Assembly (NCBI GenBank): GCA_905202595.1
Contig: CAJKSP010000013.1
Location: 1 to 51,994 of the forward strand
Reading direction: 5' to 3'
Length of the DNA stretch: 51,994 nt
Origin: an uncultured Sutterella sp.
GTDB lineage: Bacteria; Pseudomonadota; Gammaproteobacteria; Burkholderiales; Burkholderiaceae_F
Shown here: positions 24,257 through 32,991 of the stretch, one piece after another
Layout: the number at the start of each line of letters is the position of its first letter
Numbering within the stretch: the stretch's first letter is position 1
Program-made: the position numbers and the translations under genes
Notes under the pieces: generated by a model
Seen by the model: the letters and a program-made list of their open reading frames with translations, nothing else
Told to the model about the DNA's origin: nothing
Database searches by the model: none

Positions 24257-25231
24257 TCAGCTACTTCTCTTAGTCGCCCATAGCGCAACAAGCGCCTCAA
24301 GAGCCTCATAGGCGCCGTCCTCAAAAGGATCAATCAGCCGCGCATCCTTCATGCTGCGAAGCCAAGTCATCTGCCGCTTCGCGAGCTGCCGCGTCGCCGC
24401 GATGCCGGCGAGTCGAAAATCTTCAAACGAACGCCGCCCGCTCAAAAAGTCCACGGCCTGTCGATAGCCCACTGCGCGCATAGCCGGGCTCTCAGGATCG
24501 AAGTCAGGACGCGCCATCAGCCGCTTCACCTCCTCCACAAAGCCCTGCCGAAGCATGTCGTCAAAGCGCACCTCAATCCGTTGATGCAGCTTCGCCCGGT
24601 CTGACGGCATCAGCCCCACCGTCAGCAAGGGAAACGGAGGCGACGCCTTCTTCTCATGATGAAAGCTTGAAAGCGGCCTGCCGGTCATTTCAAACACTTC
24701 AAGCGCTCGGCCGATGCGCTGCTTGTCGTTAGGCGCCAGCCGCGAAGCGGTTTCAGGATCGACCGCTGCCAATCGCCGATGCATGTCGGGCCAGCCGACG
24801 CGCTCGCCTTCCTCGAGGATTTTCTCGCGCACTGCCGGCAGCGTCGTCGGCAGCTCGTTCAACCCTTCTCGAAGCGCCTTGGCATAGAGCATCGTGCCGC
24901 CGACAATGAGAGGAAAGCGGCCGCGCGCATGGATTTCAGAAACAAGCTTACAGGCATCGGCTACGAAATCTGCCGCACTGTAGGGCTCGCTGATGTCCCG
25001 AATGTCGATCAGATGATGAGGGGCCAGCGACAGCTCCTCCGCTGTCGGCTTGGCGCTGCCGATATCCATGCCGCGATAAACGAGCGCAGAGTCGATGGAG
25101 ATGATCTCGACATCGAACCTCTGCGCCAGCCGCAGCGAGAAGGCTGACTTGCCCGATGCCGTCGGCCCGAGCAGAAGTAGCGCTTCGGGTGCAGGCGATG
25201 CCTGCTGCTGAATGATCTTTTCTGCCGTCAT
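24257..25231 (-). CDS. miaA: tRNA dimethylallyltransferase MiaA
   Basis: Prenylates A37 of tRNAs reading codons that start with U, including the tRNA-Leu(CAA) in this window. It is 324 residues. The P-loop is LLGPTASGKSAFSLRLA; conserved blocks are IISIDSALVYRGMDIGSAKPT, HHLIDI, PLIVGGTMLYAKALREGLNELP, DKQRIGRALEV and RQLAKRQMTWLR. Its start overlaps the mutL stop as ATGA, the widespread mutL-miaA pair. Confidence 0.96.
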   Translation of the reverse strand: MTAEKIIQQQASPAPEALLLLGPTASGKSAFSLRLAQRFDVEIISIDSALVYRGMDIGSAKPTAEELSLAPHHLIDIRDISEPYSAADFVADACKLVSEIHARGRFPLIVGGTMLYAKALREGLNELPTTLPAVREKILEEGERVGWPDMHRRLAAVDPETASRLAPNDKQRIGRALEVFEMTGRPLSSFHHEKKASPPFPLLTVGLMPSDRAKLHQRIEVRFDDMLRQGFVEEVKRLMARPDFDPESPAMRAVGYRQAVDFLSGRRSFEDFRLAGIAATRQLAKRQMTWLRSMKDARLIDPFEDGAYEALEALVALWATKRSS

Positions 25232-27387
25232 TGTCCGCGCATGAAGAGTTTGTCAAGCTCGGCGAGCGTCAGCTGCGTCCAGGTCGGACGGCCGTGATTG
25301 CATTGATCCGCCCGCTCCGTACGCTCCATATCCCGCAGCAGCCGATCCATTTCCGGCAACGAGAGCTTCCGATTCGCCCGATAAGCCGAATGGCAGGCCA
25401 TGGTCGCCAGGATCTTATTGCGCTCCACTTCGAGCAGCTCCGTGCCGCCGAAGGCCTGCACGTCGTCAAGCGCTTCGCGAAGCATCGCTTCGAGCGCCGG
25501 AACCGGCGCAGACGAAAGCATGGCCGGAATGCTGCGGAGCACAACCGTATCATCGCCGCCGCTTGTCGCATCCAGGCCCAGCTGAGACAGCTGTTCGCGA
25601 TGCTCTTCAAAAGCGGCAAACTGCAGCGGCGTCACGCGCACAACAATCGGAATCAGCAGATCCTGAACCGACATCCGGCTGTGATCCATCTGCGCTTTGA
25701 GCTTCTCATAGAGAATGCGCTCTGCCGCGGCATGCATGTCGACGATGACAAGGCCCTCTTCGTTCTCAGCAAGCACATAAATGCCCGCCACCTGAGCCAG
25801 AGGCCGACCTAAAAAGCCAAAGCCGTCATCGGCTGCAGACGGCTCCTCTGTCACCGATTCAGAAGCAGGCTGGCAAGCACACGTTTCCAGAACGCATTCT
25901 TTCGCATCGACCGCCTTCACGGCCGGATCTGTCTGGAGCGGGGCCGAGGCCGCTCTTTGCTTGACTGGCGACGGCTCCGCATCCGCATGCGTCAAAGACG
26001 CGGCAGAAGTCTCGCCTCCGCAACTTTGAGAGGCCTCTGCCGCAGCGGGCAAGACTGCCGGCGCTGCAGCAGGCTTCCGAAATCCGGCAGCCTCATTAGG
26101 CGCGGCGCGGCCAGCTGCATAAGCCTGAAGCTGCGGACCCGCGCCAAAAAGCGCCATGGCTTCTTCAACTGCCGTTTTGGAAGGCCTTGCCGGCCTGAAC
26201 GAAGACGCACCGAAGGAAGGCTTGACAGCAGAGCGGAAAAGCGGCTCCTGATGCGTCGGCATGACGGCATCAAATGACGGAGAGGTTGCCGGCTTCTCCA
26301 CGCCGCCTGTCGGCGTGTGAATCAGCGAATCGTCTAAAGATGCGCTCGATGCCAGCGACGGCGCCAGCGCTTTTTTGACGGCCCGCTCGATGAAGACATG
26401 CACGCGGCTGGAGTCTCTAAAGCGCACTTCGCTCTTCGTCGGATGCACATTCGCATCGACTTCGCTCGGCGGGATGGCCAGAAAGAGGCAGTACATCGGC
26501 TGCGCCTTGCCGTGCAGCACGTCTTCATAGGCGGCGCGGACGGCGTGCGACATGACGCGGTCTCGAATGAAGCGGCCGTTCACAAAGAGATACTGTGCAT
26601 CCGCTTTCGTGCGGGATACCGTAGGCAACCCGGCAAGTCCGAAGAAGCGCATGCCGCCCTCTTCGGACGACACTTCGCGGCAGGAGCCGCCAAAGTCCTT
26701 CGGCATCAAATGCTTGATGCGGTCCTCAAGCGTCTGCGCTGGAAGATCGAGCGACGTTCTGCCGTTCACAAAAAGCTTGAAGGCGACATTGGGATTGGCG
26801 AGCGCGATTCGAACCAGCATCGTCATCACGTGCCCGTTTTCCGTCGTCTCGGCCCGCATGAATTTGCGGCGCGCCGGCGTCTTGTAGAACAAGTCCGCCA
26901 CTTCCACGCGCGTGCCGGTCGGCTGCGTCGAAACGCGGTCAATTTCGCCCCGACGGATCATCCACGTTTCTGCCGCGCCCTCTGCACGGCTGGTAATGCT
27001 CAAATCTGCCACGGAGTCGATCGACGCCAGCGCTTCGCCTCGGAACCCGAGGCTCTGAACGCTCTCGAGCTCCTCGAGGCTGCGTATTTTGCTCGTGGCG
27101 TGCCGCTTAAGTGCCAGCGGCAGCTCCGCCTTCGGAATGCCGCAGCCGTTGTCAGACACGACGATGCGCTTGAGCCCGCCGGCATCAATGCGAATCTCGA
27201 TGCGGTCGGCGCCGGCGTCAATGGCATTTTCCACCAGCTCCTTCACCACCGAAGCAGGCCGCTCGATCACTTCGCCTGCAGCTATCTGACTTACGAGCTG
27301 ACTCGGCAGCTCGGCAATGGCGCGGCGCGGCGCAAGCGCCGAACCTGAAGAAAATGCGCGCCCGCTGGCGCTCGTCACATCTGTCAA
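25228..27387 (-). CDS. mutL: DNA mismatch repair protein MutL
   Basis: A 719-residue mismatch repair ATPase. The N-terminal GHKL domain has AAGEVIERPASVVKELVENAIDAGA, DNGCGI, GFRGEALASI and GTRVEVADLFYKTPARRKF. A long Ala/Ser/Pro-rich linker (about 360-510) leads to the C-terminal dimerisation domain. That domain contains DMHAAAERILYE from D550, close to the DQHA(x2)E(x4)E endonuclease motif of MutL proteins from bacteria without MutH. The start is a TTG at 27387 with GAGGAAGAG upstream; GTG at 27378 is an alternative. Confidence 0.95.
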   Translation of the reverse strand: MTDVTSASGRAFSSGSALAPRRAIAELPSQLVSQIAAGEVIERPASVVKELVENAIDAGADRIEIRIDAGGLKRIVVSDNGCGIPKAELPLALKRHATSKIRSLEELESVQSLGFRGEALASIDSVADLSITSRAEGAAETWMIRRGEIDRVSTQPTGTRVEVADLFYKTPARRKFMRAETTENGHVMTMLVRIALANPNVAFKLFVNGRTSLDLPAQTLEDRIKHLMPKDFGGSCREVSSEEGGMRFFGLAGLPTVSRTKADAQYLFVNGRFIRDRVMSHAVRAAYEDVLHGKAQPMYCLFLAIPPSEVDANVHPTKSEVRFRDSSRVHVFIERAVKKALAPSLASSASLDDSLIHTPTGGVEKPATSPSFDAVMPTHQEPLFRSAVKPSFGASSFRPARPSKTAVEEAMALFGAGPQLQAYAAGRAAPNEAAGFRKPAAAPAVLPAAAEASQSCGGETSAASLTHADAEPSPVKQRAASAPLQTDPAVKAVDAKECVLETCACQPASESVTEEPSAADDGFGFLGRPLAQVAGIYVLAENEEGLVIVDMHAAAERILYEKLKAQMDHSRMSVQDLLIPIVVRVTPLQFAAFEEHREQLSQLGLDATSGGDDTVVLRSIPAMLSSAPVPALEAMLREALDDVQAFGGTELLEVERNKILATMACHSAYRANRKLSLPEMDRLLRDMERTERADQCNHGRPTWTQLTLAELDKLFMRGQ

Positions 27388-27593
27388 CAGCTCTTCCTCA
27401 CGCAGCGGCGCCTGCTTGGCAACCGCCTTCTGCTCTTCCGATTGAATGCCACCGGACCATCCAAAGGCACAGGCTCCGCCTGCGCTCAGCCGTCCACGGT
27501 TTCAGTATGATAGAGGGCCTCTTTAAAGAATGCAGTTACTGCGCGTCCGCCATTCTGAACGGACTCGCCGCCGTTCACCTGAAGCAGAAGGCT

Positions 27594-28265
27594 ATGGAAC
27601 TTTTCGACCTCATTGTCGAGCTCTTCACCAACGCAGACCATTTTCTCGTCTCTCTCGCGACGAACTACGGCATGCTCATTTATGCCGCCATGTTCATCAT
27701 CTTCTTCCTAGAGACCGGCTGCGTCATCATGTCGTTTCTGCCCGGCGATTCGCTGCTGTTTGTTGCCGGCACCGTTGCGGCAGCAGGCACAGCCAGTCCT
27801 TGGGCCATCATGGCAGCCGTCGCTTGCGGCGCCATTTTGGGCAACTCGGTGGGCTATGCCACCGGCAAATGGTTCGGCGACAAGATCTACAACGGCGGCG
27901 TGCGCTGGATTGATTCCAAGAAGCTGCAGCACGCACAGTCCTTCTACAAGAGCCACGGCGGCAAGACCATCCTGCTTGCGCGCTTTGTACCGATCGTGCG
28001 CGCCTTTGCTCCGCTAGTTGCCGGCGCAGCCCGCATGGACAGCATCCGCTTCGAGCTCTTCAGCGGCGCCGGCGCCATCCTCTGGGCCGTCACCATCGTC
28101 GGCGCGGGCTATCTCTTCGGGAACATTCCCTTCATCAAGAACAACCTCTCGCTCATTCTGATTCTCGGCATCGTTGCTGCTGCTTTGGGCCCCGTCATCG
28201 TCGGCTTGGCTTGGCGGCTCATTCACGACCGAATCGAGAAGAAAAAGTCGCGATCGCTCTCGTAA
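27594..28265 (+). CDS. DedA family membrane protein
   Basis: A 223-residue polytopic membrane protein of the DedA/VTT family, implicated in lipid carrier recycling and membrane homeostasis. Signatures are FFLETGCVIMSFLPGDSLLFVAG, ILGNSVGYATGKWFG, then FYKSHGGKTILLARFVPIVRAFAPLVAGAARM with the conserved Arg and Pro residues. The ATG at 27594 (MELFDLIVELF) has GAAGG just upstream; the frame is open further left, including an ATG at 27507. Divergent from mutL. The 206-base gap holds only a lone TATGAT (27506-27511) as a possible -10. Confidence 0.92.
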   Translation: MELFDLIVELFTNADHFLVSLATNYGMLIYAAMFIIFFLETGCVIMSFLPGDSLLFVAGTVAAAGTASPWAIMAAVACGAILGNSVGYATGKWFGDKIYNGGVRWIDSKKLQHAQSFYKSHGGKTILLARFVPIVRAFAPLVAGAARMDSIRFELFSGAGAILWAVTIVGAGYLFGNIPFIKNNLSLILILGIVAAALGPVIVGLAWRLIHDRIEKKKSRSLS

Positions 28266-28278
28266 GAACGTTTTGCTC

Positions 28279-28311
28279 AGCCCGCCTGCTTCCGGCAGCG
28301 GGCTTTTTTAA
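28279..28311 (+). terminator. Intrinsic terminator of the dedA-family gene
   Basis: Stem AGCCCG(C)CTGC / GCAGCGGGCT with a one-base bulge and loop TTCCG, followed by TTTTTTA. Confidence 0.85.
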
Positions 28312-28315
28312 TGTG

Positions 28316-28394
28316 CATTCGCGGTGCCAGCTTTCTGCAGGCTGGCATCGCGAATGTCCCGCAGGGACTCATGAAAAGCACTAAGTCCCTGCGG
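28316..28394. repeat. Two tandem inverted repeats between the dedA-family gene and pepT
   Basis: The first has 16-base arms (28316-28331 and 28341-28356, one G/T mismatch, 9-base loop). Directly after it comes an 11-bp perfect inverted repeat, CCGCAGGGACT (28359-28369) with AGTCCCTGCGG (28384-28394). Neither has a T-run beside it. They lie at the 3' side of pepT, whose stop codon is at 28400. Confidence 0.6.
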
Positions 28395-28399
28395 CTGCA

Positions 28400-29650
28400 T
28401 CAGGCCGCTTCGCCGGCGGCAAGAGCGACCAGCGTCAGCGTCACTTCCAAGCTCTTCTCCCAAGCCGACATCGGGATGAACTCGCAGCTGCTGTGGAAGT
28501 TGAGCGCACCGGTAAAGTAGTTCGGCGTCGGAATGCCCTGCGTGGAAATGAAGGAGCCGTCCGTGCCGCCGCGCATGGCGATGGTCTTTGCCGGAATGCC
28601 GCGCAGCTCGAGCGCCTTGTAGAGCAAGTCGATGCAGGCGCGATTCTCCGGCTTGATCGCATCGGCAATGTTGCCGTAGATGTCAGAGATCGAAAGCTCG
28701 AACGTTGCGCGCGGATGCCGCACCTTGAGGTACTCGACGGCTGCTGCAATCTGCGCCTTCTTCGCTTCGTACTTAACCTTGTTGTGATCGCGAATCTTCA
28801 TCTGCACGACAGCCTGCGAGGCATTCGTCGTCATGGCATGCACCCAGATGAAGCCTTCCGTGCCTGCCGTGCATTCGGGCGTTGCGCCGCGGTCCAGCAT
28901 ATTGATGAAGTCCACTGCGCAAAGCGTCGGATTGACCAGCACGCCCTTTGAAGACATCGGATGCGCCGTCACGCCGCGGATCTTGAGCGTCGCGCTACCG
29001 GCATTGAAGGTTTCGTAGACGACTTCGCCCAGTTCGCAGCAGTCGATCGTGTACGCGAAGTCGACAGGGAACTTCGAAAAGTCCATCTTCTTAGCGCCGC
29101 GCAGTCCGATTTCTTCATCCGGCACAAAAGCGATGCAGATGTCGCCATGCAGACGGCCTTCGCGCTTGATGATGGAAAGCGCCGTCATGACGTTTGCAAT
29201 GGCCGACTTGTTGTCTGCGCCGAGAACGGACGTGCCGTCGGAAACGACGAGGTCGTCGCCGACATAGCGCTTGATCTCCGGATGCTCCGCTTCTCGAATC
29301 CAAAGATCCTTCTCCGCATTGAGGCAGATGTCGCCGCCCTGATAGCCGCGGATCACCTGAGGATGAATGTCGGGCGAAAGATTGACGTCGACGGTGTCGA
29401 GATGGCAGCACCAGCCGACGCACGGGGCCTTGCGGCCGGCCGGCAGATTGCTCGGGAGTTTGCCCGTCACGACTGAATAATCGCTCACTTCCACGTCGAC
29501 CAAGCCGAGTTCGCGCAATTCGGCGGCGAGAAGTTCAGCCAGCTTTCGCTGTCCAGGCGTGCTCGGCACTACAGTAGCTTTAGGGTCGCTCTGGCTCGTA
29601 ACAGCGGCATAGCGCAGGAAGCGTTCAAGAAGCTCTTCTTGTCGATTCAT
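28400..29650 (-). CDS. pepT: Peptidase T (tripeptide aminopeptidase)
   Basis: Cytoplasmic zinc aminopeptidase of the M20 family, 416 residues. Metal and catalytic motifs are CCHLDTVDV, SDGTSVLGADNKSAIANVM (bridging Asp) and VPDEEIGLRGAKKMD (catalytic Glu). TIDCCELGEVVYETFNA, GVTAHPMSSKG and MRGGTDGSFISTQGIPTPNYFTG are further PepT blocks. Located downstream of pgk on the same strand but separated from it by a terminator. Confidence 0.96.
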   Translation of the reverse strand: MNRQEELLERFLRYAAVTSQSDPKATVVPSTPGQRKLAELLAAELRELGLVDVEVSDYSVVTGKLPSNLPAGRKAPCVGWCCHLDTVDVNLSPDIHPQVIRGYQGGDICLNAEKDLWIREAEHPEIKRYVGDDLVVSDGTSVLGADNKSAIANVMTALSIIKREGRLHGDICIAFVPDEEIGLRGAKKMDFSKFPVDFAYTIDCCELGEVVYETFNAGSATLKIRGVTAHPMSSKGVLVNPTLCAVDFINMLDRGATPECTAGTEGFIWVHAMTTNASQAVVQMKIRDHNKVKYEAKKAQIAAAVEYLKVRHPRATFELSISDIYGNIADAIKPENRACIDLLYKALELRGIPAKTIAMRGGTDGSFISTQGIPTPNYFTGALNFHSSCEFIPMSAWEKSLEVTLTLVALAAGEAA

Positions 29651-29710
29651 AGTGAATCTTCTCCATGTTGTGAGGCATTTGCTGACTGCCGTCAGCAGTT
29701 TCTATCAGCG

Positions 29711-29746
29711 AAAAAAGGGCTGATGCCGCATAAAGGCTCCAGCCCT
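29711..29746 (-). terminator. Intrinsic terminator of pgk
   Basis: On the minus strand AGGGCTG-GA-GCC loop GGC-A-TCAGCCCT is followed by TTTTTC. It ends the tkt-gap-acyltransferase-pgk unit. Confidence 0.8.
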
Positions 29747-29765
29747 AAATTCGTTGGAATCTTGG

Positions 29766-30968
29766 TTAGTCGGCGCTGCGCTCTTCCAGAACAGCAATAG
29801 CCGGCAGCGTCTTCCCTTCAAGGAACTCCAAGAAGGCGCCGCCGCCCGTCGAAATGTACGAAATCCGCTTTTCAACGCCGAATGCCGTCACGGCAGACAC
29901 CGTGTCGCCGCCGCCGGCAATTGAGAATGCGCCGGCATCCGTAGCCGAGGCAATGGCCTCGGCAAGCGCCTTCGTGCCATTGGCATAAGGCGCCATTTCG
30001 AACACGCCGACGGGACCGTTCCAAACGATCGTGCCGGCTTTGTTGATGATCTGCGAAAGCATGTCAGCCGTCTTGGGACCGACGTCGAGAATCATTTCAT
30101 CGGGCTGCACATCATCGACAGCTGCCACGCGGTGCTCCGCATCGGCAGAAAACGCCTTGGCAACGACCACATCAACAGGCATGGGCAGAGAAGCGCCCTT
30201 CGCCTTCAGGATGTCCAGCACGCGGCGGCACTCATCGACAAGCTCCGGCTCGGCAAGGGACTTCCCGATCGGCTTGCCGGCCGCAAGAAGGAACGTATTG
30301 AGAATGCCGCCGCCGACGATGAGGCCGTCCACCTTCTGAGCCAGGTTCGACAGAATGGTGAGCTTCGTAGATACCTTGGAGCCCGCCACAATGGCTACGA
30401 GCGGACGCTTGGGCGCTTCAAGCGAACGGCTGAGCGCATCGATTTCCTTAGCCATCAGAGGACCTGCGCAGGCCACAGGCGCGAATTTCGCCACGCCGGC
30501 CGTGCTCGCCTGAGCGCGGTGTGCCGTGCCGAAGGCGTCGTTCACGAAGATGTCGCAAAGCGCCGCGTATTTCTTCGCAAGCGCTTCGTTGTTCTTCTTC
30601 TCGCCCACGTTGCAGCGGCAGTTTTCGAGCATGACGACTTCGCCGGGCTTCACATCAACGCCGTCAAGATAGCTCGCAACAAGCGGCATGCTGCAACCGA
30701 GAAGCTCGCTCATGCGCTTGGCAACGCCGGCGAGCGAGTCTTCCGGGCGAATCTCGCCTTCCGTCGGGCGTCCCAGATGGCTCATCACCATCACGGCAGC
30801 CCCAGCATCAAGCGCCATGCGGATCGCCGGCACGCTCGCCACCAGGCGGGCTTCATTCGTAATGCGGCCGCTTTCATCATGCGGTGCATTGAGATCGCTG
30901 CGAATCAGCACGCGCTTGTTTTTCAAAAAACCTTGCTCAGCCAGCGCTGACAGCGTTTTTACCTTCAT
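29766..30968 (-). CDS. pgk: Phosphoglycerate kinase
   Basis: Glycolytic/gluconeogenic kinase interconverting 1,3-bisphosphoglycerate and 3-phosphoglycerate. It is 400 residues. Blocks are RVLIRSDLNAPHD, VMVMSHLGRPTEG, VVMLENCRCNVGEKKN, FVNDAFGTAHRAQASTAG, VAIVAGSKVSTKLTIL and the C-terminal FSIAGGGDTVSAV and YISTGGGAFLEFLEG. Its ATG lies three bases after the acyltransferase stop, and its GAGG ribosome site is inside the end of that AT-rich gene. Translation start and transcription therefore depend on the inserted gene region unless a promoter lies within it. Confidence 0.97.
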   Translation of the reverse strand: MKVKTLSALAEQGFLKNKRVLIRSDLNAPHDESGRITNEARLVASVPAIRMALDAGAAVMVMSHLGRPTEGEIRPEDSLAGVAKRMSELLGCSMPLVASYLDGVDVKPGEVVMLENCRCNVGEKKNNEALAKKYAALCDIFVNDAFGTAHRAQASTAGVAKFAPVACAGPLMAKEIDALSRSLEAPKRPLVAIVAGSKVSTKLTILSNLAQKVDGLIVGGGILNTFLLAAGKPIGKSLAEPELVDECRRVLDILKAKGASLPMPVDVVVAKAFSADAEHRVAAVDDVQPDEMILDVGPKTADMLSQIINKAGTIVWNGPVGVFEMAPYANGTKALAEAIASATDAGAFSIAGGGDTVSAVTAFGVEKRISYISTGGGAFLEFLEGKTLPAIAVLEERSAD

Positions 30969-30971
30969 CCT

Positions 30972-32921
30972 CTAATCCTCAAAAATTTGATCGATCCAAA
31001 CGGCATGATCTTTGACCCATGAAGATCTTAAATGATCATCGTCCTTATAGCCCTCCAAATTGCAAAGATTGTTGGGGCAAATATAGGGGACAGGATTGAT
31101 GACAGCCACATTATTCATACCTTGAAGCACATCTTCAACCAACTTATTCCCAATAATCCAATCTTTCTGCTCTGGAAAAGGTACATTGCTTAGATATTTT
31201 TTATAGTTTTTCCCAGCTAAAAGGGGAACTCTCGTCCTTGGATTATATGATGAGTCATCCCAAGGAGCATCCAACACAACATACACTTTTTTATTAAATC
31301 GCTGTATATACCGCATCAATTCTGAAAATCCCGCCTTAAAACCGCCTTGCTCAAGAGGTATACATCGATCATCAAACTGCTCACAGGCTCCGTCTTTACC
31401 TTGAACTGCATAGTTACCCCAGCGATTTGCTACAACCACAGTTCGTATATTGCGATCTTTTATTAATTGTGTTAATGCATTCTTAAAAAGTCCTCGACAT
31501 TCGTCATCTACCCTTTCCCCTTTAAGATTTGCTAAGTTTAAAGTCAACGGACACCCACCACAAGTAACAAAAATAACAGGAACGCATTTTTCTTTTGAGA
31601 CTGCCTGAATACGATCGGCATATTGCTCCGCATGAGAATCCCCTATAACCAAAATTTCAGGGGTTCCATTAATAGTGGCATTCACCGCAACTCCATTGTA
31701 TCTATTCTTTATTAAGTTATGCGGATAAGACCAATCTCTATCACCATTGGCAAATTCAATAACACTCTCGCACCTAACAGGAATACCTTTTAGCAACCGA
31801 AGAGTTTCCCCACCACAGAATACACACAGCATTCCCACCGCAAAAATAGCAGTATATTTCTTTGATTTATCAACCGAAACAAGTCTAGCTGGTGTTTCTA
31901 CATATCGATAAACAACAACTGACACTACTGCAGACAGAACTAGTAAGCATACAAGCCCAATATTTGATAAATTTGGATTGATCAGCTTTCCATACACCAA
32001 AATAGGCCAATGCCACAGATACCACGAATAGCTTATCAAACCTACTAGCACAAAAAATTTCAGCGACAGCAGGCGATTTACCCAAGCTTTCGTCCCCGAG
32101 AGAATCAAAAGAACTGCACCCATTACTGGCGGAATGGATGTCCATCCAGGAAAAGCTGTCTGTTTGGTATACCCAACTACAGGAATTAATATAAAAGCCG
32201 CACCCAAGAGCGATAAGATATTCCTTGCCCTAGAAGACCATACAGCATCAGACAATGACTTAAAGTTTTCCAGATAAGAGACGAGAATCCCTAAGCCAAG
32301 CTCCCAAAATCTAGTCAGCGGGAAATAGAAATCAAAGCTCTTATTCTGAACAAAAACACACCCAATTAAAGAAGCCAGCGTTAAAAATAAGATTACAAAA
32401 CCCAATACATTCTCATTCTTTCTGCCATACTGCCACAGCACCCAGCATAGCAAAGGGAAGATCAAATAAAACTGCTCTTCAATCGACAGGCTCCACAAAT
32501 GAAGCAATGGCTGTGTTTCTGCCGCCTGGCCGAAATAATCTCCAGCAGACGATAGCAGTCTAAAATTTTGAACAAATACAGCACTCGAATATATCTGCCG
32601 ACCCAAATCCTCATATTCTTTTGGATAAAGAATAAAACAACCCGCTATAGCAACAAAAAGCAGAAGCAAGATCAAGTTCGGGAATATGCGTCGAACTCTT
32701 TTTCCATAAAACGCGGCAAAATCAATATTTGAATCATCTTTAATCTGCCGAAACAAAATCCCTGAAATCAAATAGCCAGATATTACAAAGAAAATATCAA
32801 CACCAATAAACCCGCCCGATAAAAGATTAGGAAATGCATGATAAAGGACTACAGGAATAACAGCTAAAGCGCGCAATCCTGTAATATCCGATCGCCAGAT
32901 ATGATTATTTTTTCTCAGCAT
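30972..32921 (-). CDS. OafA/YrhL-type acyltransferase with SGNH domain
   Basis: A 649-residue membrane enzyme predicted to O-acetylate a surface polysaccharide or lipopolysaccharide. Residues 1-350 are the acyltransferase-3 domain with about ten membrane segments: ITGLRALAVIPVVLYHAFPN with His28, GGFIGVDIFFVISGYLIS, and LLHLWSLSIEEQFYLIFP (139-156). Residues about 380-649 form a periplasmic SGNH domain: GDSH with Ser429, the CGGCPLT block, Asn499, and DDDH with His630. Base composition is far more AT-rich than every neighbour (abundant AAA, AAT, TTT, ATA codons), indicating recent transfer. It starts 9 bases after the gap terminator with no clear ribosome site, and touches pgk. Confidence 0.92.
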   Translation of the reverse strand: MLRKNNHIWRSDITGLRALAVIPVVLYHAFPNLLSGGFIGVDIFFVISGYLISGILFRQIKDDSNIDFAAFYGKRVRRIFPNLILLLLFVAIAGCFILYPKEYEDLGRQIYSSAVFVQNFRLLSSAGDYFGQAAETQPLLHLWSLSIEEQFYLIFPLLCWVLWQYGRKNENVLGFVILFLTLASLIGCVFVQNKSFDFYFPLTRFWELGLGILVSYLENFKSLSDAVWSSRARNILSLLGAAFILIPVVGYTKQTAFPGWTSIPPVMGAVLLILSGTKAWVNRLLSLKFFVLVGLISYSWYLWHWPILVYGKLINPNLSNIGLVCLLVLSAVVSVVVYRYVETPARLVSVDKSKKYTAIFAVGMLCVFCGGETLRLLKGIPVRCESVIEFANGDRDWSYPHNLIKNRYNGVAVNATINGTPEILVIGDSHAEQYADRIQAVSKEKCVPVIFVTCGGCPLTLNLANLKGERVDDECRGLFKNALTQLIKDRNIRTVVVANRWGNYAVQGKDGACEQFDDRCIPLEQGGFKAGFSELMRYIQRFNKKVYVVLDAPWDDSSYNPRTRVPLLAGKNYKKYLSNVPFPEQKDWIIGNKLVEDVLQGMNNVAVINPVPYICPNNLCNLEGYKDDDHLRSSWVKDHAVWIDQIFED

Positions 32922-32930
32922 AAAATTAAG

Positions 32931-32968
32931 AAAAAACCGCTTTAGAAATAAATGCTAAAGCGGTTTTT
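32931..32968. terminator. Bidirectional terminator after gap
   Basis: A perfect 14-bp stem AAAAACCGCTTTAG (32932-32945) with CTAAAGCGGTTTTT (32955-32968) and a 9-base loop. On the minus strand it ends in TTTTTT and would stop gap transcripts right before the acyltransferase gene. Confidence 0.85.
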
Positions 32969-32991
32969 AAATATTTTTAACTAAAAAAAGA

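Noticed and set aside
28316..28394. CRISPR-like repeat
   Set aside because: There are two different inverted repeats, not regularly spaced direct repeats.
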